From Chloroflexota bacterium (lineage in GTDB: Bacteria > Chloroflexota > Anaerolineae > B4-G1): 64,000 nucleotides of DNA. Position 1 is the first letter of the stretch. Each line of letters starts with the position of its first letter. Of this stretch, positions 17,647 through 26,301 are shown piece after piece. The stretch spans positions 3,017 through 67,016 of the forward strand of contig JAAEPW010000499.1 in NCBI GenBank assembly GCA_024232355.1, in the 5' to 3' direction. Under the pieces are notes generated by a model. That model did not search any database and was not told the origin of the DNA. It saw only the letters and a list, made by a program, of their open reading frames with translations. Made by a program: the position numbers and the translations under genes.

Positions 17647-19032
17647 TCATTGAACGTCCATCTCTAACAACTCGATCATCCACTTGCCAACCAGGTTCCC
17701 ATCCCCCGCGCCCAACGTCAGTATCACGTCGCCGGGCTGCACCTCGGTACCCAACCAGACAAACGCCTCGTCTAACGACCGGGCAGCACGGGCATTGGGA
17801 TGCCCCATCGCGGCCACCACGTCGGCACTGCTGATGTTCAGCGTGTCTGTTTCTCGGGCCGCATAGATGGGCAGCACGATCACGCGGTCGGCTATGCCGA
17901 ATGACTGCGCAAAGTCGTCCAGCAGCGTCTTGGTGCGGCTGTAGGTGTGTGGCTGCCACACTGCCCAAAGCCGACGGCGATGAAATCTTTGTTGCGCCGC
18001 CAAAAGCGTGGCCCGAATCGCCGTCGGATGATGTGCGTAATCATCCACTACGACCACATCCTCGACCTCACCCTTGACCTCGAATCGCCGCCCCACCCCG
18101 TGGAACTCGGTCAGTGCTGACCGGGCCACATTGAAAGGCACACCAAGGGAATCCGCTACAGCCAGGGCCGCCAACGCGTTACTGGCATTGTGGGCGCCGG
18201 GCAATCGCAGTCGAACCAGCCCTAGCACCTCTCCAGCCCGCGTGACCAAGAAATCCACACCCCCAGCAAAGTTGGGCCGCACATCCTCAGCCCGCCACTC
18301 TGCCCCTTCATCCAATCCAAAGAACGTCACTCCTCCCCCGGCAGTCCGCCGCTGTTCGCCAAGCGTCCGTGCCACCGGATCGTCCCAGCAGGTTGCCAAC
18401 ATCCCTTCATCCGGTACTAGGGCCACAAAATCTTGGAACGCGGCCTGGAAATCGTCAAAGGTTGGATAACAGTCTGGATGATCGTGCTCGACGTTGGTCA
18501 CCACTGCCACCCTCGGCGTTAGGCTGAGAAAAGTGTGGTCGTACTCGTCCGCCTCAATGACAAACAATGAATTTTTCCCAGCACGAGCATTAGTCTCCAA
18601 CTCGGAAATTACGCCGCCGACGATAAAGGTCGGATCGCGCCCATCCGCCAGAAGGATAGAGACGATCATCGCCGTAGTCGTCGTCTTGCCTTTTGTCCCA
18701 GCGACGGCCACTCCCAGTCGCCCATCCATCATCTGGCCGAGAAAAGCGGGCCGCTTCCAAATCGGGATACCGGCTTCCTGCGCCATCTGCAACTCGACGT
18801 TCGATGCAGGTACCGCCGAAGAAACGACGACCAACTCGGCACCATTTACATTCTCCACCTGGTGTCCCTCAAAGACACGAGCGCCATCCTGCGACAGCGC
18901 CTCCGCGACCGGCGAGAGCACCAAATCAGAGCCGGAAATCTCGGCTCCCTGTTCCATCAACACACGCGCGATAGCCGAAAGTCCGGCCCCGCCTATGCCG
19001 ACAAAATGCACGTGCCTGCCATGAAATTGCAT
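17647..19032 (-). CDS. murC: UDP-N-acetylmuramate--L-alanine ligase
   Basis: A 461-aa Mur ligase adding the first L-Ala. HVHFVGIGGAGLSAIARVL is the N-terminal Rossmann strand, GTKGKTTTTAMI (around 112-123) the ATP P-loop, FVIEADEYDHTFL the Mg and substrate loop, VVDDYAHHPTAIRATL the central ligase motif, and WQPHTYSRTKTLLDDF the C-terminal domain signature. The ATG at 19032 is chosen because GGAGGGAGCC lies directly upstream; an in-frame start at 19140 would add an unrelated 36-residue leader. Confidence 0.95.
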   Translation of the reverse strand: MQFHGRHVHFVGIGGAGLSAIARVLMEQGAEISGSDLVLSPVAEALSQDGARVFEGHQVENVNGAELVVVSSAVPASNVELQMAQEAGIPIWKRPAFLGQMMDGRLGVAVAGTKGKTTTTAMIVSILLADGRDPTFIVGGVISELETNARAGKNSLFVIEADEYDHTFLSLTPRVAVVTNVEHDHPDCYPTFDDFQAAFQDFVALVPDEGMLATCWDDPVARTLGEQRRTAGGGVTFFGLDEGAEWRAEDVRPNFAGGVDFLVTRAGEVLGLVRLRLPGAHNASNALAALAVADSLGVPFNVARSALTEFHGVGRRFEVKGEVEDVVVVDDYAHHPTAIRATLLAAQQRFHRRRLWAVWQPHTYSRTKTLLDDFAQSFGIADRVIVLPIYAARETDTLNISSADVVAAMGHPNARAARSLDEAFVWLGTEVQPGDVILTLGAGDGNLVGKWMIELLEMDVQ

Positions 19033-19183
19033 GGCTCCCTCCATCCCCGCCAGAGAAAATCTCGTTTCGCTCACAGTCCCCGTCTCGGGGGCGTCGCCCC
19101 GAGGATAAAGCTTTGAGCGAATGTACTCCCTATACCACAAGGTACAGACAGTTTGATCGATAGATTATCCCTCGGCCAAAGCG

Positions 19184-19738
19184 TCAGATAAAGACGACAA
19201 TCACAAACACAAAGGCCGCCGCCACTGCCACGTACAGCACCGCAGTCGAATCTGCAATCAGCTGTGGTGGCAAAGTTTGCATCAATTCAGCCGATGAGGA
19301 TCCAGGTGCGGGCGGCACGATCTCCCAGAGTCCGTCAGGGTTTTCAGGCGTAATCCCATAGTTGGCCGAATGGAGAAATGAAAAGATCGACCCTACGATG
19401 AGAAAACCATTGAGCACGCCCAAAAAGAAACCCAACAAGAGATCCTGCAGCCCCTCGCGGTTCAACTTTCCCAGTTTCGAGGAAAATTTCGGACCAGCAT
19501 ATCCAAACACGGCGAGGATAATGAACAGAATCCCACGAGTATAGAATTGACTCGCTTGGGGCCACTCGTTGAATCGTACCCCAACCAACGGCAGCACAAA
19601 AGTAACCAGAACGTGCTCTACGAACAAGGCCAGGATCACACTAAAGGCCACAATAATCTCCTTGGCCCATCCACGCAGGCTGCCGATCAATCCGAACAGA
19701 ATCAGCAAGCCACCAAATACGGTACTTATCGGTAACAT
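19184..19738 (-). CDS. CvpA-family membrane protein
   Basis: A 184-aa protein with four hydrophobic segments and the CvpA pattern: FGLIGSLRGWAKEIIVAFSVILALFV in helix 1-2 and GPKFSSKLGKLNREGLQDLLLGFFLGVLNGFLIV in the conserved middle. CvpA-like proteins are linked to colicin V production and envelope stress, with no known biochemical activity. GGGAGGT precedes the ATG, and the gene sits between murG (2 bp before) and murC. Location within the cell-wall cluster suggests an envelope role, which is inference. Confidence 0.8.
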   Translation of the reverse strand: MLPISTVFGGLLILFGLIGSLRGWAKEIIVAFSVILALFVEHVLVTFVLPLVGVRFNEWPQASQFYTRGILFIILAVFGYAGPKFSSKLGKLNREGLQDLLLGFFLGVLNGFLIVGSIFSFLHSANYGITPENPDGLWEIVPPAPGSSSAELMQTLPPQLIADSTAVLYVAVAAAFVFVIVVFI

Positions 19739-19740
19739 GA

Positions 19741-20844
19741 TTACCTCCCTCTCTCAGGTATTGCCAATGCCAACAACTTGTCTGCCAACTGCGCTGCCGC
19801 GTCGGGGCGGGTCAGCGCCTGCATCCGGTCCGACATGCTTTGTAACACCGCCCGATCGCCCAACAATCGACGTACTGTGGGCAACAACTCTACGGGCAAC
19901 TGCGCGTCGTCCACTTGCTCTGCCGCCCCTCGACTAGCCAACCACTCGGCGTTGATTCGCTGGTAACGCCAAGCGTGCGGGTATGGGACCAACACCGCGG
20001 GCAATCCGAAAAATGGCAACTCGCCCAACGTCGAAGCCCCGGCCCGGCAAACCGTCAGGTCCGCAGCGGCCAATGCGGCCCCCATATCGTGCAGGTAGGA
20101 AAATGCATGGTAACGAGCCTGTAGCGCCAGGGGCAGCGATTCGCGCTGTTCTTCCACCCACGGCCAGTCTAATTTTCCACTCACGTGTACCACCTGTGTC
20201 AGTTCCAACACCTGCTCCAATGATCCACTCAATGCCTGGTTGATACTGCGCGCTCCCGTGCTTCCGCCCATCACCAATAACACATTCTCAGGCGACAATC
20301 CCAACGCCGCCCGCGCCTCGGCCCGATCAAGCCCTTGAAACTCGGCACGTACCGGGTAGCCCGTCACGACCACCTTGCGGGCCAGAAAATGAGCACACGA
20401 GTCATCCACCGTCACCGCTACTTGTTTCGCCAGACGAGCGATCGCGCGCACCGCCAGGCCAGGCTCAATATCGGGCAGATAGACCAGGATGGGCACCCGC
20501 AGCGCCCAGGCCGCCAAAGCCACTGGCACGCTGGCGTACCCACCGGTCGCAAACATCGCCGCCGGTCGCTCCTGGCGTCCCAACCGGTATGCGCTCCACC
20601 ATCCCCGCGTCAATTTGATCAGGTTCTGTACTACCCGCCGGGGGGCCAATCCGTGCACTCCCCCCGCCGATACTCCCACAAAGCGCAAGCCAGCGTGCTC
20701 GGCCAACTGCTCTTCTACGCCACCCTCTCCACCGACGTACACAAATTGCACATCTGCACCGCTCTTAGCGGCGAGTGCTTGTACGACGGCCAGGCCGGGA
20801 TAGACGTGTCCCCCGGTTCCCCCACCTGCGATCCAAATTCGCAC
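19741..20844 (-). CDS. murG: Lipid II synthase (UDP-GlcNAc transferase MurG)
   Basis: A 367-aa GT28 glycosyltransferase that converts lipid I to lipid II at the inner membrane face. IWIAGGGTGGHVYPGLAV is the N-terminal G-loop, VVTGYPVRAEF the inter-domain linker, VLLVMGGSTGARSINQAL the second G-loop, and DLTVCRAGASTLGELPFFGLPAVLVPYPHA the UDP-GlcNAc site. The GTG at 20844 is chosen because it is immediately followed by the conserved first strand and an AAAGGA site lies upstream. That start places the first 80 bp inside the 3' end of ftsW. Confidence 0.93.
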   Translation of the reverse strand: MRIWIAGGGTGGHVYPGLAVVQALAAKSGADVQFVYVGGEGGVEEQLAEHAGLRFVGVSAGGVHGLAPRRVVQNLIKLTRGWWSAYRLGRQERPAAMFATGGYASVPVALAAWALRVPILVYLPDIEPGLAVRAIARLAKQVAVTVDDSCAHFLARKVVVTGYPVRAEFQGLDRAEARAALGLSPENVLLVMGGSTGARSINQALSGSLEQVLELTQVVHVSGKLDWPWVEEQRESLPLALQARYHAFSYLHDMGAALAAADLTVCRAGASTLGELPFFGLPAVLVPYPHAWRYQRINAEWLASRGAAEQVDDAQLPVELLPTVRRLLGDRAVLQSMSDRMQALTRPDAAAQLADKLLALAIPERGR

Positions 20845-22042
20845 GCTGCCGACTGTCCTTTCTTCCTTTGGATTGCCCAAATCCGAGTTTATTCCGCGAG
20901 TCGCGCCTGCCGGTACGCTTGCCACGAGAAACGCTCAACAACAATCCGATCCCGGCCAGCGAAACAACCATCGCCGAGCCTCCAGCACTGATAAAGGGCA
21001 ATGCCACTCCGGTAAAGGGAATCAACCCCGTCATCACTGCGATGTTGACCAGCGCCTGAAAAGCCAGCCAACACGTAACGCCGCATGCTACCAAGGCCGC
21101 AAAAGCGTCGGGGGCCTCCACCGCGATCTTGAATCCGCGCCAGGTCAGGAGCACAAACAATCCAATCACGATCATGCTCCCCATAAAGCCCAATTCTTCA
21201 CCCAATACCGCAAAGATGCTGTCGGTGTGCGGAGTGGGCAGATAGCCCAACTTTTGCTCCCCTTGTCCTAATCCTACCCCGAACAGCCCACCACTACCCA
21301 TCGCGATCAGCGCTTGCTGAATGTGATGCCCAACGCGCGTCGGATCGCTCCAGGTCAGCACATAGTCGTCCACGCGCTGCCGAGCGTGGGGCAGTTGGTT
21401 GACCAACGCCAGAAACGTGACCCCACTGATGAGTCCCCCCCCGGCCAACTGGAGCACGTCGGCACCGGCGAAAAAGAACATTGCCAGCGCGGTCAACACG
21501 AGCAATACCGCCGTACTTACGTCTGGCTGCAACACAACCAGGCCAGCGATCACGCCGATCAATACGGCAAATGGGACCAATCCATAGGTCACGTCGCGCA
21601 CTTGCTCACCCTTGGAGGCCAACCAGGCCGCCACATAGATCACCATCACTGGTTTCACCAACTCGCCCGGCTGCACCGAACCGTCGAGAAACGAACGCCG
21701 CGCACCAAAACGATCATCTCCGATAAACAGTACCAGCAAGAGCAAGAACAATGCCCCACCCATCACCGGCACTGCCCATTGCTTCCATTGATCGTACGGG
21801 ACAGCGGCAACCACCAGCATCACGATCAAGCCCGCGCCTGCCCAGATGAATTGACGAGACGCAATACGAAAGCTATTCTCGTACACCTGGTACGACCAAT
21901 CAAAGGTCGCACTGTACACCATCATCAATCCGACGATGAGCAACCCAGCCACCACCAGCAGCAGCGCGTAATCAAAATTGACTCGCCTGCGCTTGGATCG
22001 TTTGGTTGATCGTTTTCCTTGTGTTTTTGCCCTTGCAGCCAC
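20765..22042 (-). CDS. ftsW: Peptidoglycan glycosyltransferase FtsW (SEDS family)
   Basis: A 425-aa polytopic SEDS protein that polymerises lipid II at the septum. About ten transmembrane helices are visible. Conserved stretches are MMVYSATFDWSYQVYENSF (first loop), VLQPDVSTAVLLVLTALAMFFFAG, YVLTWSDPTRVGHHIQQALIAMGSGGLFGVGLGQGEQKLGYLPTPHTDSIFAVLGEELGF and the final PFTGVALPFISAGGSAM. The GTG at 22042 follows ACGAGGA and comes 13 bp after the murD stop. A C-terminal Arg/Lys/Gly-rich tail of about 45 residues overlaps murG and is longer than usual. Confidence 0.93.
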   Translation of the reverse strand: MAARAKTQGKRSTKRSKRRRVNFDYALLLVVAGLLIVGLMMVYSATFDWSYQVYENSFRIASRQFIWAGAGLIVMLVVAAVPYDQWKQWAVPVMGGALFLLLLVLFIGDDRFGARRSFLDGSVQPGELVKPVMVIYVAAWLASKGEQVRDVTYGLVPFAVLIGVIAGLVVLQPDVSTAVLLVLTALAMFFFAGADVLQLAGGGLISGVTFLALVNQLPHARQRVDDYVLTWSDPTRVGHHIQQALIAMGSGGLFGVGLGQGEQKLGYLPTPHTDSIFAVLGEELGFMGSMIVIGLFVLLTWRGFKIAVEAPDAFAALVACGVTCWLAFQALVNIAVMTGLIPFTGVALPFISAGGSAMVVSLAGIGLLLSVSRGKRTGRRDSRNKLGFGQSKGRKDSRQRANLDRRWGNRGTRLSRPGRRTSTRR

Positions 22043-22055
22043 GATAATCCTCGTA

Positions 22056-23432
22056 TTAGAGTGCGCGTACCAGTTCCTTGAACCGGTCACCGCGCTCGGC
22101 GAAATCACGAAAGGCGTCGAAACTGGTGCCGCCAGGCGAGAGCAAGACCACGTCACCGGGCCGGGCGATCTTTGCTGCCGTCGCCACCGCATCTTTTAGC
22201 GTTTCCACCTGCGTGATTTTCTCCAACGTCACTGCGTGCCCGTTACCACTAGTCCCCCGCTTTTTGCGTCCCACCTTCCGCGCGATCATCGGTCCGGCCT
22301 CGCCAAAGGTGATCAACTGCCGCACCCGCTGCGGAGCCTCTTGAGCGAACTCGCCCCAGGGCAAATCCTTGTCGCGCCCACCGGCCAACAGGACAATCGG
22401 CTCGTCAAACGAACGTAGCGCCGCCAGCGACCGTTCCGGGGCAGTGGCCATGGAATCATTGTACCAGTGCACACCCGTAAACTCTCGCACCAACTCTATC
22501 CGGTGTTCGACGCCCGTGAACGTCGTGGCGACCTGCCGCATCGCCTCTACGGGCACGCCAACGGCCCCGGCCAACGTACACGCGGCCAATATATTCAACA
22601 GGTTGTGACGCCCTCGCAGTTTCACTTCCGGAACCAGACAAATTTGACGATCACCATTCGCCAGGCGCAGCGTCAAATCGCCGTTCGTTTTGTATGCCCC
22701 TTCCTCCACCTCGGCCCCACCGCTGAACCAGAGCAAATGAGCAGCGGTCTTGATCGCCAATGACCGGGCGTTGGCGTCGTCATAGCCCAAAACCGCCAGG
22801 TCCTCCGACTTTTGATGAGCAACAATGTTGCGCTTGGCTGCAATGTATGCATCCATCGTCTTGTGACGATCCAGATGGTTGGGCGTGATATTGAGCACTG
22901 CCGCGACGTGCGGGCTGGTCGTCATCAACTCTAGTTGAAAGCTCGAAAGCTCCATCACCACCCGGTCATCGGGCCGAATCTGGTCCAGATCGGTGATGAG
23001 GGGATTCCCGATATTGCCCCCCACCCACGTCTGCGCTGTCGCTCGACACATCTCTCCAACCAGCGCTGTCGTCGTCGTTTTACCAGCCGAACCGGTGATA
23101 CCGATGACGGGAGCTGGGCAGCGATCCAAAAATATCTGCGCGTCGTTGCTCAACGGTATGGAGCGTTGCTGCGCCTCTGTGACGATGGGAATGTCTAACG
23201 GTACGCCGCCGCTGATGCACAACAAATCCGCTCCCTTGAGCAAATTCATCGGGTGCTTGCCCAACACGTACCGGATCGGCAAATCTGCCAATTCGGCCAA
23301 TGGGTCAGCCAATGCGGCCTTGTTCCGCATATCCGAGACCGTCACCTCGGCCCCAACCTGGGCCAGGAAGCGCGCCAAAGCCGTTCCCTGCCGCGCCAGA
23401 CCGAGAACCACTACTCGCTTGCCTGCTAACAT
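22056..23432 (-). CDS. murD: UDP-N-acetylmuramoylalanine--D-glutamate ligase
   Basis: A 458-aa Mur ligase that adds D-Glu. RVVVLGLARQGTALARFL is the N-terminal strand. The P-loop is GITGSAGKTTTTALV (111-125), ELSSFQLELM is the MurD substrate motif, LNITPNHLDRHKTMDAYI the Mg loop, and FTGVEHRIELVREFTGVHWYNDSMATAPE the C-terminal ligase motif. LLSPGGTSFDAFRDFAERGDRFKELV closes the protein as in known MurD. The ATG at 23432 gives the standard length; longer upstream starts would add a non-conserved leader. Confidence 0.95.
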   Translation of the reverse strand: MLAGKRVVVLGLARQGTALARFLAQVGAEVTVSDMRNKAALADPLAELADLPIRYVLGKHPMNLLKGADLLCISGGVPLDIPIVTEAQQRSIPLSNDAQIFLDRCPAPVIGITGSAGKTTTTALVGEMCRATAQTWVGGNIGNPLITDLDQIRPDDRVVMELSSFQLELMTTSPHVAAVLNITPNHLDRHKTMDAYIAAKRNIVAHQKSEDLAVLGYDDANARSLAIKTAAHLLWFSGGAEVEEGAYKTNGDLTLRLANGDRQICLVPEVKLRGRHNLLNILAACTLAGAVGVPVEAMRQVATTFTGVEHRIELVREFTGVHWYNDSMATAPERSLAALRSFDEPIVLLAGGRDKDLPWGEFAQEAPQRVRQLITFGEAGPMIARKVGRKKRGTSGNGHAVTLEKITQVETLKDAVATAAKIARPGDVVLLSPGGTSFDAFRDFAERGDRFKELVRAL

Positions 23433-23457
23433 ATCCCTAGACAATTTACACCTGGCC

Positions 23458-23721
23458 TTATTTGCGACGCGTCCGGCGCTTTTCTTCAGCCATCCCCAAC
23501 CAAAAATGATGAGGCAAAACCGAACGCCCCACACGAATTTCCACCCCACCCGCTTTTTTGACGCCGTTCTTTTTGCCGTTGCCATCGAAAACATTCGCGT
23601 GAACAAAACAGAGTGTCGGTGCTTGCCCGTACTTGTGTTGGTAGTGCGCTACGGCCCGCTTTACCTTTTCATCCAACTTTTTGAGCGGGTCGTCATCAAA
23701 CCAGAGTAATCCTGTCTTCAT
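23458..23721 (-). CDS. Small protein of unknown function inside the dcw cluster
   Basis: An 87-aa soluble protein without membrane segment or signal. It starts MKTGLLWFDDDPLKKLDEKV and continues with KRAVAHYQHKYGQAPTLCFVHANVF, a basic glycine/lysine loop (DGNGKKNGVKKAGG), and VEIRVGRSVLPHHFWLG. The ATG at 23721 is supported by GAGGAG six bases upstream. It sits between mraY (115 bp before) and murD (25 bp after), so it is probably co-transcribed with both. I do not recognise a characterised family. The WFDDDP and LPHHFW motifs look like conserved functional patches. It could be a cluster-specific regulator or unrelated cargo. Confidence 0.68.
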   Translation of the reverse strand: MKTGLLWFDDDPLKKLDEKVKRAVAHYQHKYGQAPTLCFVHANVFDGNGKKNGVKKAGGVEIRVGRSVLPHHFWLGMAEEKRRTRRK

Positions 23722-23836
23722 TTCATTCTCCTCTACTATGGGGGCGTTTAAAAACAACTTTGCACTTTCCAACTCGTTTCCTATGTGAAAATACCTGAAA
23801 AGTACGATGCTGTTTCTGAACAACGCCTAAATAAAA

Positions 23837-24841
23837 TTACCACAAGGCCAGCGCCACCCCCGCCATCGTCGTCAACAATCCAACTAGCCAAAACCGTTGT
23901 ACCACTTGTGTCTCTGACCAACCCAACAATTCGAAATGATTATGCAGGGGACTCATCTTGAACAATCGCCGCCCCCTGCCAAACCGGCGTTTGGTGAACT
24001 TGAAGTAGAGCACCTGTAAAATCACCGAAACCGTCTCGGCCACCGGAACTAGCGCAACCACCGGCAATAGCAACCATTGACCCGTCATCAGTGCCACCGT
24101 GCCCAAAGTTGCCCCCAGTGCCAGCGCGCCCGTATCGCCCATAAACATTTGCGCCGGATGGGCATTGAACCACAAAAAAGCAAAGCAAGCGCCCACTATG
24201 GTGAAACTAAAGTGCACCAGGTGCACCTGCCCCTGCAATAAAGCGATAATGCCATAGCCCACAAAGGCACTGGCGACAATGATCCCCGCCAGCCCATCCA
24301 ACCCATCGGTCAGATTGACCGCATTGGCAAAGCCCAAAATGACAAATGCCGCAATAGGCACCCACACCCAGCCCAGTTCAATTGGCTCTCGAACTGTTGG
24401 CATACCTACTTGGCCCGCGAACTGCATTTTCAGCAAATACATGACTAGGGCAATTCCAAAACTCAGGGGGACTTCCCACATCAACTTGCGTCGCGCCGAT
24501 AGACCCTCTCCACGCCGCATACCGCGCACCCCGGAAACGTCATCCACTGCGCCAATGATCGCATAGGCCAACATCACACCCAACGGCATCAGAATTGAGC
24601 GCCCAACCGCCGTCAGTCCCGTCAAGTTGTACACGTTGAGCGCCAATGTGATGAGCAGCACCGGGAAAACGATCATCAACCCGCCCATCGTCGGTGTTCC
24701 CTGTTTGGTCATGTGACCGCGCGGCCCGTCGATACGGATGCGTTTACCCATTTTGTAGTGACGCAAGATGCGAATGAGAAACGGTCCCCATACCACCGCC
24801 AACAAGAACGAGATACTCGCCAGGATCAGTGCAAAATCCAT
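23837..24841 (-). CDS. mraY: Phospho-N-acetylmuramoyl-pentapeptide transferase
   Basis: A 334-aa polytopic enzyme that makes lipid I from UDP-MurNAc-pentapeptide and undecaprenyl phosphate. Family landmarks in order are KQGTPTMGGLMIV, the aspartate pair in IIGAVDDVSGVRG, the nucleotide-site NAVNLTDGLDGLAG, FMGDTGALALGATLG and SPLHNHFELLGWSETQVVQRFW. The start codon overlaps the murF stop by one base (TAATG), indicating translational coupling. It is the junction from cytoplasmic precursor synthesis to the membrane stage. Confidence 0.96.
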   Translation of the reverse strand: MDFALILASISFLLAVVWGPFLIRILRHYKMGKRIRIDGPRGHMTKQGTPTMGGLMIVFPVLLITLALNVYNLTGLTAVGRSILMPLGVMLAYAIIGAVDDVSGVRGMRRGEGLSARRKLMWEVPLSFGIALVMYLLKMQFAGQVGMPTVREPIELGWVWVPIAAFVILGFANAVNLTDGLDGLAGIIVASAFVGYGIIALLQGQVHLVHFSFTIVGACFAFLWFNAHPAQMFMGDTGALALGATLGTVALMTGQWLLLPVVALVPVAETVSVILQVLYFKFTKRRFGRGRRLFKMSPLHNHFELLGWSETQVVQRFWLVGLLTTMAGVALALW

Positions 24842-26301
24842 TACGGCCTTCCTCCGATATGCTGAGAAGGCTGCCCCAGCGTACTCACAATCTCTTCCAT
24901 CCGCATTCCGCGCGAACCTTTGACTAAAATCACGTCGTCCCCAGTCACCATCTGTTCCAACAAAGCAATGGCTTGGGCATTGTTCTCGACGATATGCACT
25001 CTGTCGGACGGCATGCCCCAGCGCAAGGCGGCCTCGCCAATGATTTGACCCAGAGATCCCACAGTGATGATGATGTCGGCCACATCCAGTGCCCGCATCC
25101 CCACCTTTTCGTGCCCTTCCTGCTCATAATGACCCAGTTCCAACATGTCGCCCAGCACGGCGATCTTGCGCCCATCCAGTTCATCCAACAGATTGAGCGC
25201 CGCAATCGTTGAGGCGGGGCTGGCGTTGTATGTATCATCCAGAATGATCGCGCCCCCTGGCCCCGGCACCGCCACCAACCGCAGTTGCGCTGACGGTCCC
25301 CGCAGCCCCTCGACAATCTCTTGCCATGTCAACCCTTCGACCAGTCCCACCGCCGTCGCTCGCAGCGCGGTGTGGACCGAGTGCTGTCCCAAAAGCGGGA
25401 TTTTGACGTGCAATGTTTCATCGCCATAGTGAAGTTGGAACCGGATGCCCTCCAATCCCAACCCTTCGATGTGATCGGCCCACAAATCCGCTCCGGGCGA
25501 CAGACCATAGTAAAATACGCGAGCAGTCGTATCCCCTGCCATCCCGCACACGAGATCATCGTCACAGTTTAAGATGGCTACTCCATCGGGATCCGGTGGC
25601 AGTGCCTCGACCAGTTCCGTCTTGGCTTTGACGATGCGCTCCATCGTCCCCGCCCGCTCCAAGTGTACCGACCCAATGATCGTCACGACACCAACGTGAG
25701 GCCGCGCGATGCGGGCCAGATCAGCGATCTCTCCCACGTCGTACATTCCCATTTCTAGCACAACGCACTCGTGCTCGCTCGTCAGATGCATCAACGTCAG
25801 TGGCAGGCCGACCTCGTTGTTGTAACTGGCCTCGCTTTTGAGCGTGATGTAACGACGCGCCAGCACCGCTGCCGCCAATTCCTTTGTCGTCGTTTTGCCC
25901 ACACTCCCCGTGATGCCAATGACGCGCACATCGTGCTGCTGGCGCCAAAAGGTCGCCGCTCGATGCAGCGCCTGAAGGCTGTCGGCTACCTTGATCACCA
26001 AAGGGATTTGAGATTCGAGATGTGAGATTTGAGATTCAAGATCTGGACCGGTTACATCGAGGGTCAGATCCCCTGCATCCACATCCTGCTCGACAATCGC
26101 CGCCACGGCCCCACGTGAAAAGGCATCGTCCACATAATCGTGACCATCTGCGTGCTCTCCCTTGAGCGTGATGAACAATGCGCCAGGCTCGGCCTTTCGC
26201 GAATCTACCACCGTCATCGAGATAGGTTGTCCCAGCATCTTGGGACGGAAACCGGTCAACCCCTCGATCACATCTGCCAGTGTCAACGCTCGTATACTCA
26301 C
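24841..26301 (-). CDS. murF: UDP-MurNAc-tripeptide--D-Ala-D-Ala ligase
   Basis: A 486-aa Mur ligase that adds D-Ala-D-Ala to complete the pentapeptide. VVDSRKAEPGALFITLKGEHADGHDYV is the N-terminal substrate motif, IGITGSVGKTTTKEL (128-142) the P-loop, YNNEVGLPLTLM and VLEMGMYDVGEI the middle motifs, and ILDDTYNASPASTIAAL the C-terminal motif. An extra stretch around residues 86-100 (DLESQISHLESQ) is encoded by a direct DNA repeat also found in priA. The start overlaps the ftsI stop (ATGA). murE, normally directly upstream, is absent. Confidence 0.95.
   Translation of the reverse strand: MSIRALTLADVIEGLTGFRPKMLGQPISMTVVDSRKAEPGALFITLKGEHADGHDYVDDAFSRGAVAAIVEQDVDAGDLTLDVTGPDLESQISHLESQIPLVIKVADSLQALHRAATFWRQQHDVRVIGITGSVGKTTTKELAAAVLARRYITLKSEASYNNEVGLPLTLMHLTSEHECVVLEMGMYDVGEIADLARIARPHVGVVTIIGSVHLERAGTMERIVKAKTELVEALPPDPDGVAILNCDDDLVCGMAGDTTARVFYYGLSPGADLWADHIEGLGLEGIRFQLHYGDETLHVKIPLLGQHSVHTALRATAVGLVEGLTWQEIVEGLRGPSAQLRLVAVPGPGGAIILDDTYNASPASTIAALNLLDELDGRKIAVLGDMLELGHYEQEGHEKVGMRALDVADIIITVGSLGQIIGEAALRWGMPSDRVHIVENNAQAIALLEQMVTGDDVILVKGSRGMRMEEIVSTLGQPSQHIGGRP
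26005..26037 (-). repeat. In-frame 21-bp-spaced repeat in murF
   Basis: GATTTGAGATTC occurs at 26005-26016 and 26026-26037 (plus-strand reading), 21 bp apart, so it adds two heptapeptide-like units LESQISH/LESQI without shifting frame. The reverse complement GAATCTCAAATC is also at 8937-8948 in priA. It looks like a mobile or expanding short repeat tolerated in coding sequence. Confidence 0.65.
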
